This document shows positions 7,501 to 9,840 of a DNA stretch of 9,840 bases, one piece after another (the first letter of the stretch is position 1; every line of letters begins with the position of its first letter). The notes beneath the pieces were generated by a model, which was given only the letters and a program-made list of their open reading frames with translations, was not told the DNA's origin and ran no database searches. Location: positions 1 through 9,840 of the forward strand of contig QNAP01000047.1 of the NCBI GenBank assembly GCA_003641795.1. The letters are read 5' to 3'. The position numbers were made by a program, and so were the translations under genes. The stretch is from Thermotogae bacterium. Its GTDB lineage: Bacteria; Thermotogota; Thermotogae; UBA12178.

Positions 7501-9840
7501 ACTAAAGAAGAACTCTCTCTATTTTTCTCTTCTCTATTCTGAGAAGAATTTTTTATTTGCCACAAAAATTTTGTATCTTTGAACTCGTACTCTTCAGTTA
7601 AATGATAAGGGTTAGGTTTGGAATTTTGAGTATTAGAATTTTGAATTTGTTTGGAATTTCGGATTTCGTCCAGAACCACCTTAGATTCTGGGCAACCCCG
7701 TACCTCATATGATTCGGGGTTGGATCTCGGATTTTTAATCGCTAAATATGGGTGATTACCAGTGGTTCTAATGGATTTGCCACTTTCGGTAGTTAATCGA
7801 AACACTGGCTTAACTCCCATATCCAATAAAGCTTTAATTTTATGGGGTTCAATTTTGTTTGTTTGTTGATTTAAAGATAAGACATAATCCCCAGGTTTAA
7901 CATCTTTAATTGGCTTTAATTCTCTATGAGCTATGAGCCATGAGCCATGAGCCTCCTCAACAGAAGCTAACTGATTTATTTTCTCTGCTGGAATTATTGA
8001 AAGCAACGAATCTCCAGTAATACATTGCCCTTCAACATGAAGCTTCTGTTGAGGATTCGTCGTCCCGATGCCAACATAGCCGGTATCTGCCACAAATAGT
8101 CTTGTTGTGCCCTCATCTGTTTTTAATGCTAATCCACCCGAATCTCTTGCCCTAATATAATCATCTACTCTAATTCCACCTGCAACCTCTAATTTGTCAT
8201 TTGGAGTCAATGTTCCTACCCCCACATTGCCAGCAAAATAGGCAGAGGTGGCATAAGAAGGAGGAGTGCCGGCTGTTCCTCCTGAACCTGTATCAGTGAA
8301 GGTGGTTGAAGAGGTTTGCCAGTATTGATTTTGGGCTCCACTGGATCTGCCAAAGACCCTGTAATAGCCTGCTCCATTGACTGCGTTCCAGGAGATCTGG
8401 CAGGCATTGGTTGAAGAACCATCTACTGTACAAGAAACCTCTGTTGATTGACCTGAACTTAAGCCATTGTTATCGTAAGCTACTACTACATAGTAGTAGG
8501 TGCCAGAGGATAGAGAACCTCCTGAGGTAGGAGTAGCTGAAACTCCAGTGGGAGTAGAGAGAACTGAGAAGTAAGAGGTACCTGCTACCTGTAAAGTAGA
8601 GCCTGGAACTGTGGTGCCAATTCCTAATCTGGTATCAACTGCTAAATAACCATCAGAGATGCTGGCTCCTGAAATATCAGAACCAATGACGGCTCCTCCT
8701 GCCACACTTAGGGTGGAGCCAGGAGAATTGGTGTTAATACCTATTCTGTCATCTGCTGTGTTTACATATAAGGTGCCAGAATCTATGTTGATTGAGAAGT
8801 TGGAGGCAGTAGGATCAATGGTTAAGTTGTTATCCAGGGTCATTGAGTCAACAAACTCTGTAAAGTCAAGAGAGTCAGGTTGAATGTTAGAACCTGTAAT
8901 CTGTGCCCAGGTGGGCTGGGAACCGTTGGAAACCAAAACGTAATTGTTGGCTCCAATACCTAATCTATTAAAGACATTATTTGTTCCTCCATATAAGATG
9001 TCTCCGCTACTTAAAGTGCCTGAATAGGCAGCTACATTAGCATCTGCTCCCAAAGCAGGAATGGTTAGGTTTCTTGAGGCGCCAGTGGGAGCTGAAACAG
9101 ATAAGATTAAGTCATAGGTTCCTCTTTCAAAATATAAATTATCATTTTGGGCAATAATAATTGAGTTTGAACCTGAATCTAAGGTTAAAGATCCGGCTCC
9201 TCCTGATTGAATAGTCATTCCTCCAGTGCCTGTTATATTGCCAATATTAGTAAGATTGCCAGAAGAATCTATTCTGGTGGTGCCATCGGTTTGGATTTCA
9301 GAGGTGGCATTCAAAGTGCCTACTGTTACTGTGCCAGTAAATTGAGAACCTGTGGTGGCAACAGTTAAGGTGCCTGAGATATATTGATCACCTGCTACAT
9401 AAAGCTTGTAGATACCTGGATTGGTGGTGCCAATACCTACTGAACCTGTAGAGGAAAAGGTAAGGGTATTTGGATAATTAGAGGTTCCGATTCCATAACC
9501 ACTTTCTAACTCAATATTACCTCCTTGAATATCTAATTTAGCGCTAGGTTCCCAGGTGCCTACCCCCACATTACCAGCAAAATAGGCAGAGGTAGCATAA
9601 GAAGGAGGAGTGCCGGCTGTGCCACCAGAGCCTGTATCAGTGAAGGTGGTTGAAGAGGTTTGCCAGTATTGATTTTGGGCTCCACTTGATCTGCCAAAGA
9701 CCCTGTAATAGCCTGCTCCATCAACTGCGTTCCAGGAAATCTCACAAGCAGTGGTTGAAGAACCATCTACTGTACAAGAGACCTCTGTTGATTTGCCAGA
9801 ACTTAAACCATTGTTATCGTAAGCTACTACTACATAGTAG
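1572..9840 (-). CDS. Giant fibre-like VGIGTT-repeat surface protein interrupted by an intein (5' end outside window)
   Basis: The frame is open from the right edge to TAA at 1572-1574 (about 2,755 residues). GTG at 9569 is internal Val of AYFAGNVGVGTWEP, so the true start lies beyond 9840. In order: an FN3-like module (9840-9600); VGVGT/VGIGTT-P-KLDV repeats; a second near-identical FN3-like module (about 8540-8240); more repeats; the intein (8024-6228); eight more repeats; a jelly-roll-like module (about 5160-4617); then the C-terminal domain, helix and tail. The VGIGTTNPxxKLDVxG repeat is known from phage tail-fibre-like proteins and large adhesins, where it forms beta-rich stalks. Here no C-terminal Peptidase_S74 chaperone is apparent. 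I infer an extracellular fibre or adhesin. The signal peptide cannot be seen. Mature size after splicing would be about 600 residues shorter. Base composition varies sharply because of GC-rich repeat cores. Confidence 0.9.
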   Translation of the reverse strand, partial: YYVVVAYDNNGLSSGKSTEVSCTVDGSSTTACEISWNAVDGAGYYRVFGRSSGAQNQYWQTSSTTFTDTGSGGTAGTPPSYATSAYFAGNVGVGTWEPSAKLDIQGGNIELESGYGIGTSNYPNTLTFSSTGSVGIGTTNPGIYKLYVAGDQYISGTLTVATTGSQFTGTVTVGTLNATSEIQTDGTTRIDSSGNLTNIGNITGTGGMTIQSGGAGSLTLDSGSNSIIIAQNDNLYFERGTYDLILSVSAPTGASRNLTIPALGADANVAAYSGTLSSGDILYGGTNNVFNRLGIGANNYVLVSNGSQPTWAQITGSNIQPDSLDFTEFVDSMTLDNNLTIDPTASNFSINIDSGTLYVNTADDRIGINTNSPGSTLSVAGGAVIGSDISGASISDGYLAVDTRLGIGTTVPGSTLQVAGTSYFSVLSTPTGVSATPTSGGSLSSGTYYYVVVAYDNNGLSSGQSTEVSCTVDGSSTNACQISWNAVNGAGYYRVFGRSSGAQNQYWQTSSTTFTDTGSGGTAGTPPSYATSAYFAGNVGVGTLTPNDKLEVAGGIRVDDYIRARDSGGLALKTDEGTTRLFVADTGYVGIGTTNPQQKLHVEGQCITGDSLLSIIPAEKINQLASVEEAHGSWLIAHRELKPIKDVKPGDYVLSLNQQTNKIEPHKIKALLDMGVKPVFRLTTESGKSIRTTGNHPYLAIKNPRSNPESYEVRGCPESKVVLDEIRNSKQIQNSNTQNSKPNPYHLTEEYEFKDTKFLWQIKNSSQNREEKNRESSSLVSNLAMLDMNNFDNIGPNKNKLNPVISHSQPEFFKPSSFKLFNFSVLKGMIELADLFDFSDNSNLFFDRQTGKLFFRTRMKEISKHKNNYLEDFIRFFNRLSTSLPGIQEFSRSASLTRFSVSLIASGEDHSIKSTISSNNSLERTLDGANTPRRFLSSMIVNGNGFGLAIQSNDNKKDNKLSNANLWQIKTSLKGEKTIQVFGFSGFDFGNQDAFSIFPVKNYSPISDSKPVNFNSFSSSDEFSELERGGLSQIKFQFFNNPLLFSFGEFFQFLSRFLGEVMTNHNPNSFLTFLPLTLPDLRDSSISFQNSGFEYSILSNKSSVASKNRLITSAGTPFVEPDLFERVNLPIHSYDNKKDNKLSNAKWIKVIYLKPGDEIAVLNNSGEVVFEKIKSIEFIGYEHVYDIAVEGTHNFVANGILAHNTYISGNVGIGTTSPEELLHLYGADKNFKLTDTAIATRHVTLGIGNNPLGAGYPGVIFNTVVESGNQMGYVFQVEGSTKLVIDKDGNVGIGTTEPGAKLDIRYSGDGNFIRIANTYNDIGVRLGFDGNRPFLQTWQPSTGNDNSWSIALQPNGGNVGIGTTGPSSKLDITASDYNLLRLERASIATYGIYITDIGAGAAQLDFAALTNNTGFIFRSKDSGGAEINALFIKPDGNVGIGTTAPGAKLDIADAGSAAGSKFVLIGDDSFLTDIDVANTLGVYGNQNSTVASIKLGSGGGTISGYNGNIGIGTTAPNEKLEVVGDIRMEGGSGFGDLLFTDGTAYGTNRYSGQISLLASLKGRLLNYNPSFCMGTYEYSVYDNSHSGKVTITTVDDTTSPSVCGKILKVSYDGTGTPGSQPTPGYGGFYIAVTKCNGAATEDCYIEGNRYVYRIWAKIPSGRSINFASNPYGTGSSFRWISSTAGTGTWEQYIGVQKIGEGGTFSSTGFFYISSGDNVAFDWYVANVEVIGIDEPASVDLTKSLNVGFKTGVNLGSGNLLTASGTYLAVDSGNVGIGTTNPSYKLDVSGDIRATNVVYANTGVQAGWFKASSDGVKIYPSGYTANPGLLVYTGNGSSWVERMRITGNASTANVSFTNSNVGIGTTAPSAKLEIAKVAGAASKDALRIGIDGEYDARIKFFDDDDEAGQYAQIIYGAGSNKFYLYNKGAGITIDSAGNVGIGTTSPGTLLEIEGSSGGGSLTKIKTTDIWDSSHAEDLLIIDGGSATDANTGGYFGIRMQSGVNANKAVGLYAVSESSWSNYVGLAIYTWNDANYREVVRIRGSGNVGIGTTNPGYKLDVAGTGRFTSNLTVGGNLTVSGGKINNRSISTFSTVVWKNSPAAYSLTRDNAWHDLDVTSVTSANTRAVILSIYMYRGGGGGEMYCFTRRNGSTASYEGLVRSNPIAEQTGTAHIGGVVVQGTDSGQVFEYKCYTDVSSATLQVLGYIEYATGADLAEVYYVDEGEEVEAGDVVVTGSSGERVRKSSKPYQKEVIGVVSTKPGLVIGEEPTGIDIDTDRIAVVALAGRVPVKVSTENGPIEVGDWLTPSSKPGVAMKATGPGPVIGKALEAYDNPNPDETGKILMFVSLGWYGGNDPIPEVTININGELYTGTGEELDESSNIFVQLVKQALGVLGATIENGIVQLKELVAEKIFAKEIKVEKVRFEKIEMVDQETGQVWCLWIENGEWRKVNTECDNLPFEVTPVEESVLSEPESQSENSSEEISESEDLLSDQENTTEVISSGGGGGSADENQIDQTQDINGQSSDTSTTESETIDTQTNDTQQTTEAQSTENQLIEDQSTVENGGESNSLQETTQETIQDTTSSEEINENSQDSTLELSSDTQSNKEGLASENENTIFTEEQSADQLETQSDTSSEGGDTVLETQSTESQSTEAQSATFQSTNTTETTETTETTTQTTDIQSENSQIESSGQSVDTQSSDTQASNDRSSDSQPTNNQATETSSAKTSSPDNSSAESSSTETPPTSGDSTSSPTTQ
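1575..2450 (-). other. C-terminal Ser/Thr/Gln/Glu-rich low-complexity tail of the giant protein
   Basis: The last ~290 residues consist mostly of S, T, Q, E, D and N in loosely repeated words such as ESQSTE, DTQS and TTETTE, with a GGGGGS hinge near 2320-2340. The stretch is acidic, has no Cys and ends TSSPTTQ. There is no LPXTG sorting signal, no hydrophobic anchor and no basic tail. It is probably disordered and extracellular, and a candidate for O-glycosylation or for spacing the fibre from the cell. The function is inference; the composition is seen directly. Confidence 0.8.
2480..3220 (-). other. Conserved C-terminal domain (ADLAE...SLGWYGG) plus short helical segment of the giant protein
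   Basis: From about 3220 the protein changes from beta-repeat to a compact domain: ADLAEVYYVDEGEEVEAGDVV, then VIGVVSTKPGLVIG, VALAGRVPVKVS, GPIEVGDWLTPSSKPGVAMKA and VIGKALEAYD, closing with SLGWYGG near 2785. The pattern resembles the end domains that cap repeat fibres, and I suspect a relation to Peptidase_G2-like intramolecular chaperones, without certainty. It is followed (about 2720-2560) by a predicted helix rich in Val, Lys and Glu (QLKELVAEKIFAKEIKVEKV), which could trimerise, and by a small WCLWIENGEWRKV strand pair. The low-complexity tail comes next. Confidence 0.55.
4617..5160 (-). other. Jelly-roll / carbohydrate-binding-like module within the giant protein
   Basis: About 180 residues without VGIGTT repeats separate two repeat blocks. 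The module opens YNPSFCMGTYEYSVYDNS and holds four Cys (in FCMG, SVCGK, TKCNG and EDCYI), many aromatic residues, RYVYRIWAKIPSGRSI, and FRWISSTAGTGTWEQY followed by FDWYVANVEVI. Alternating strands that close on a W-Y-V-NVEV edge resemble CBM4/9-type beta-sandwiches that bind glycans. No family can be confirmed by eye. The four Cys could make two disulfides if the protein is exported. Confidence 0.45.
6406..6456 (+). repeat. 51-bp direct repeat, copy 1 (promoter and start of first antitoxin)
   Basis: Matches 6949-6999 at 48 of 51 bases, with the first 34 (6406-6439) identical. It covers the promoter, the ATG and the first codons of each antitoxin. The gene bodies beyond it have diverged strongly, so this stretch is far more conserved than the proteins. 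Read antisense it encodes DNKKDNKLSNA twice in the intein insert. Confidence 0.95.
6410..6439 (+). promoter_or_regulatory. Promoter of toxin-antitoxin module 1, predicted leaderless
   Basis: TTGACA (6410-6415), 18-base spacer, TATCAT (6434-6439). The antitoxin ATG is only 8 bases after the -10 box, so transcription should begin at or within a base or two of the ATG. The mRNA would have no room for a ribosome-binding site. Confidence 0.75.
6448..6648 (+). CDS. RelB-like antitoxin of module 1
   Basis: A 66-residue, charged, mostly helical protein directly before a RelE-type toxin, overlapping it by the four bases ATGA. Its C-terminus (GRVSGKKVKKELGL) looks like the toxin-wrapping end of RelB/ParD-type antitoxins, which often finish in KELGL. 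Residues 16-42 (GVPAEVIKRFL...IEYSNPE) align with the second antitoxin (GVLAPSKVLS...IEWSSPE), so the two are diverged relatives. No clear DNA-binding fold is visible in the short N-terminus. ATG 6448 is chosen because it sits 8 bases from the -10 box. It uses TTA for six of seven Leu and contains no Gln or His; its register against the intein frame forbids His/Gln codons after a T. It should neutralise the toxin and may repress the promoter. Confidence 0.75.
   Translation: MGKLTLSKRSGSTKGVPAEVIKRFLEATEDLLESIEYSNPEFWKEIEESRKSGRVSGKKVKKELGL
6645..6923 (+). CDS. RelE/ParE-superfamily toxin of module 1
   Basis: This 92-residue basic protein has the RelE fold pattern: helical hairpin KSRKELEKLPKREQKRIIEKL (about 9-29), P-L-F spacer, then strands KVYRFRIGNWRIIFDW (52-67) with Arg55, Arg57 and Arg62, and KSILITKIKPRKAKDLY (71-87) with Arg81 and Tyr87 in the places of RelE's C-terminal basic residue and Tyr. 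RelE proteins cut ribosome-bound mRNA; the related ParE fold blocks gyrase. The Arg/Tyr set favours the RNase type, but this is inference. It overlaps the antitoxin by ATGA, so translation is probably coupled. Its codons align exactly with the antisense intein codons, and it uses no TTA, CTA or TCA (eight Leu: TTG, CTC and CTT only). Confidence 0.85.
   Translation: MISHDFTQKSRKELEKLPKREQKRIIEKLEFYLRQPSPLQFAKFIGRRKGIKVYRFRIGNWRIIFDWEDGKSILITKIKPRKAKDLYRFFTL
6949..6999 (+). repeat. 51-bp direct repeat, copy 2 (promoter and start of second antitoxin)
   Basis: Second copy of 6406-6456, 543 bases (181 codons) downstream, with three differences all after the -10 box. It carries the same -35 and -10 boxes and the same 8-base gap to the ATG. 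Confidence 0.95.
6953..6982 (+). promoter_or_regulatory. Promoter of toxin-antitoxin module 2, predicted leaderless
   Basis: TTGACA (6953-6958), 18-base spacer, TATCAT (6977-6982), then 8 bases to ATG 6991. The elements are identical to those of module 1. Having its own promoter suggests that each unit is autonomous. Confidence 0.75.
6991..7236 (+). CDS. RelB-like antitoxin of module 2
   Basis: An 81-residue basic/acidic helical protein starting at ATG 6991. An in-frame TTG at 6946 would lengthen it, but that start lies upstream of the promoter boxes and would translate them, so I reject it. The middle (VLSKELLEDIVDLIEWSSPEA) and the C-terminal GKEVERRLKK correspond to the first antitoxin's IEYSNPE and GKKVKKEL, with a longer linker (RENSWIP). 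It has no Gln, His or Tyr. Leu is TTA in five of nine cases, unlike the adjacent toxin. Eight bases separate its TAA from the toxin ATG, with no visible Shine-Dalgarno. The role as antitoxin rests on position and on similarity to module 1. Confidence 0.75.
   Translation: MAKPKPLPLTIIDDKNLRGVLAPSKVLSKELLEDIVDLIEWSSPEAIRETEKRVREADRENSWIPGKEVERRLKKRMKSSK
7245..7505 (+). CDS. RelE/ParE-superfamily toxin of module 2
   Basis: This 86-residue protein has the clearer RelE signature: HPSAEKELARLPIKEQVRIITKI (7-29), HPLQ, KKLKGRRFEEFRLRVGNYRIKF (45-66) with Arg56, Arg58 and Arg63, and IIHIQHRQVGY at the end (His81, Arg82, Tyr86), matching the usual HRxxVY terminus. It is predicted to be a ribosome-dependent mRNA interferase. 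It shares the ELxxLPxxEQxRII and RxGNxRI-F patterns with the first toxin but is well diverged. Like that toxin it is in exact codon register with the antisense intein frame and has no TTA, CTA or TCA among its codons (seven Leu: CTT, TTG, CTC). No truncation or missing key residue is evident. Confidence 0.88.
   Translation: MLTYFFHPSAEKELARLPIKEQVRIITKIKEVCQLNHPLQHRKVKKLKGRRFEEFRLRVGNYRIKFIFVRPNIIKIIHIQHRQVGY
7528..7554 (+). terminator. Rho-independent-like terminator after the toxin-antitoxin array
   Basis: TCTTCTC (7528-7534), loop TATTCT, GAGAAGA (7541-7547), one A, then six T. It begins 23 bases after the second toxin's stop. The stem is only 7 bp and AT-leaning, so strength may be modest. 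On the minus strand the hairpin is not followed by a T-run, so it should stop the plus transcript without stopping the giant gene. No equally good hairpin follows the first toxin. Confidence 0.55.
7565..7740. repeat. Intergenic-style sequence carried in frame inside the intein, with a palindrome
   Basis: Between block B and the cassettes the coding strand reads NSKQIQNSNTQNSKPN (about 7615-7660) from AATTCCAAA/AAATTC-type words, typical of short noncoding repeats rather than a folded domain. At 7693-7722 there is a palindrome with 8-bp arms CAACCCCG/CGGGGTTG around 14 bases containing TCATATGA. The stretch stays open in the intein frame. It looks like small repeat or palindromic elements tolerated in the intein's variable insert. 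Confidence 0.5.
7924..7951. repeat. Four-copy 7-bp tandem repeat in the intein N-terminal region
   Basis: CTATGAG, CTATGAG, CCATGAG, CCATGAG in tandem. It encodes EAHGSWLIAHRE on the minus strand, between splicing block A and the conserved VKPGDYVLSL strand. Because the unit is 7 bases, the reading frame rotates through the repeat. It is probably a recent low-complexity insertion in a loop. Confidence 0.85.
8217..8496 (-). repeat. FN3-like module duplication, inner copy
   Basis: Matches 9561-9840 base for base with a constant offset of 1,344 (448 codons) and, by eye, roughly nine in ten bases identical. It encodes TYYYVVVAYDNNGLSSGQSTEVSCTVDGSS...ISWNAVNGAGYYRVFGRSS...YWQTSSTTFTDTGS, an FN3-like beta-sandwich ending in AYFAGNVGVGT. 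The match reaches the window edge, so the repeat is longer than seen. Confidence 0.9.
9561..9840 (-). repeat. FN3-like module duplication, outer copy (continues past window)
   Basis: Outer copy of 8217-8496. Changes are mostly synonymous or conservative (for example AVDGAGYY against AVNGAGYY, and STTACEISW against STNACQISW). Its open frame runs to base 9840 in the giant gene's register, showing that the gene begins outside the window. Confidence 0.9.

Larger units (their letters stand above)
6399..7562 (+). mobile_element. Tandem two-unit toxin-antitoxin cassette array inside the intein
   Basis: Two units, 6399-6938 (540 bases) and 6939-7559 (621 bases), each hold promoter, antitoxin and toxin on the plus strand. 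Three junctions carry CCA (the intein's Trp codon read backwards) at 6399, 6939 and 7560. The middle junction combines the left junction's right side (GCATTTGACAG...) with the right junction's left side (TTTTTATTTGCCA), as expected for tandem cassettes or an old tandem duplication. Both unit lengths are multiples of three, so the antisense intein frame is kept. No recombinase lies in the window. Calling it mobile is inference from structure. Confidence 0.6.
6228..8024 (-). other. Intein (599 residues) without recognisable homing endonuclease, hosting antisense toxin-antitoxin genes
   Basis: The intein excises itself post-translationally and joins the flanking fibre segments. Block A is Cys1 (CITGDSLLS, codon 8024-8022), followed by VKPGDYVLSL (about 42-51). 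Block B is TTGNHPYLA with T88 and H91 (TxxH). After an insert of about 385 residues come WIKVIYLKPGDEIAVL (from 542), block F VYDIAVEGTHNF and block G NGILAHN ending His598-Asn599, with Thr as +1 nucleophile. Removal joins KLHVEGQ to TYISGNVGIGTT, restoring the repeat. The insert has no LAGLIDADG or HNH motif. It is rich in F, S and N, as expected of a frame read antisense to the toxin-antitoxin genes. A bacterial intein-like (BIL) domain that cleaves rather than splices is an alternative, but intact G block plus Thr+1 favour splicing. Confidence 0.88.
3687..8081 (-). repeat. Dispersed GC-rich 24-bp repeat encoding the NVGIGTT core
   Basis: The plus-strand sequence begins CGTCGTCCCGATGCCGACGT and ends TGCC. 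Copies with zero or one change start at 3687, 4011, 4245, 4503, 5511, 5748, 5952 and 6192; two degenerate copies start at 5298 and 8058. On the coding strand it spells GGCAACGTCGGCATCGGGAC..., i.e. GNVGIGTT. Its GC-rich codons contrast with the AT-rich surroundings. Repeats further upstream (8200-9570) encode the same peptide motif with different, AT-richer codons, so DNA identity here exceeds what the protein requires. Confidence 0.9.

Noticed and set aside
6402..7559. Degenerate homing endonuclease in the intein insert
   Set aside because: No LAGLIDADG, HNH or GIY-YIG pattern is visible in the minus frame; its F/S/N-rich composition is what antisense of the toxin-antitoxin genes would give.
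8216..8422. Minus-strand open frames 8216-8422 and 9560-9766 with similar predicted peptides
   Set aside because: They are the same off-frame reading of the two copies of the duplicated FN3-like module; the giant frame explains both.
9569..9569. GTG at 9569 as the start of the giant gene
   Set aside because: The same frame is open upstream to 9840 and encodes an FN3-like module nearly identical to the internal one; the GTG is Val within AYFAGNVGVGT.

Overview
The window looks like a low-GC genome of the Candidate Phyla Radiation (Patescibacteria), or something very similar. The signs are a very large surface or fibre-type protein made of VGIGTT-P-KLDV repeats, an O-antigen-ligase-like membrane protein, an HUH transposase bordered by short GGTCNGACC palindromes, AT-rich intergenic DNA and almost no Shine-Dalgarno sequences. 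TGA acts as a normal stop (first antitoxin), so this is not a TGA-recoded lineage. The lineage call is inference; no marker gene is present.

Layout. All the large genes are on the minus strand. From the right edge, a giant gene enters already open (its start is outside the window) and runs to a TAA at 1572, giving at least 2,755 codons. Its product has FN3-like modules, about fifteen VGIGTT repeats, a jelly-roll-like module, a conserved C-terminal ADLAE...SLGWYGG domain, a short helical stretch and a ~290-residue Ser/Thr/Gln/Glu-rich tail. Next, at 1412-1566, come palindromic REP-like repeats. Then a RAYT-like Y1 transposase (1327-569), a 26-bp tandem palindromic repeat (504-570), a TATAAT-rich stretch, and the first 109 codons of an O-antigen-ligase-like membrane protein (329-1, running off the left edge).

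The unusual part is 6228-8024. One fibre repeat of the giant protein is interrupted by a 599-residue intein with good splicing blocks (Cys1, TGNH, VYDIAVEG-HNF, terminal His-Asn, then Thr+1). Removing it restores the repeat (KLHVEGQ joined to TYISGNVGIGTT). It has no recognisable LAGLIDADG endonuclease. At the position where inteins usually carry one, the opposite (plus) strand encodes two tandem RelBE-like toxin-antitoxin modules (6448-6923 and 6991-7505). Each has its own near-identical promoter placed so that the mRNA should be leaderless, and the array ends in a plus-oriented terminator-like hairpin. The intein frame stays open through both modules. Both toxins lie codon-on-codon against the intein frame and have no TTA, CTA or TCA codons, although both antitoxins use TTA heavily; both antitoxins lack Gln and His, residues that are restricted in their register. 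Cassette spacings are multiples of three.

Working model (inference): the intein is a protein-splicing shelter for an antisense toxin-antitoxin cassette array. Splicing makes the insertion harmless to the host protein, and the toxin-antitoxin pair makes loss of the allele costly, so addiction could replace homing as the persistence strategy.
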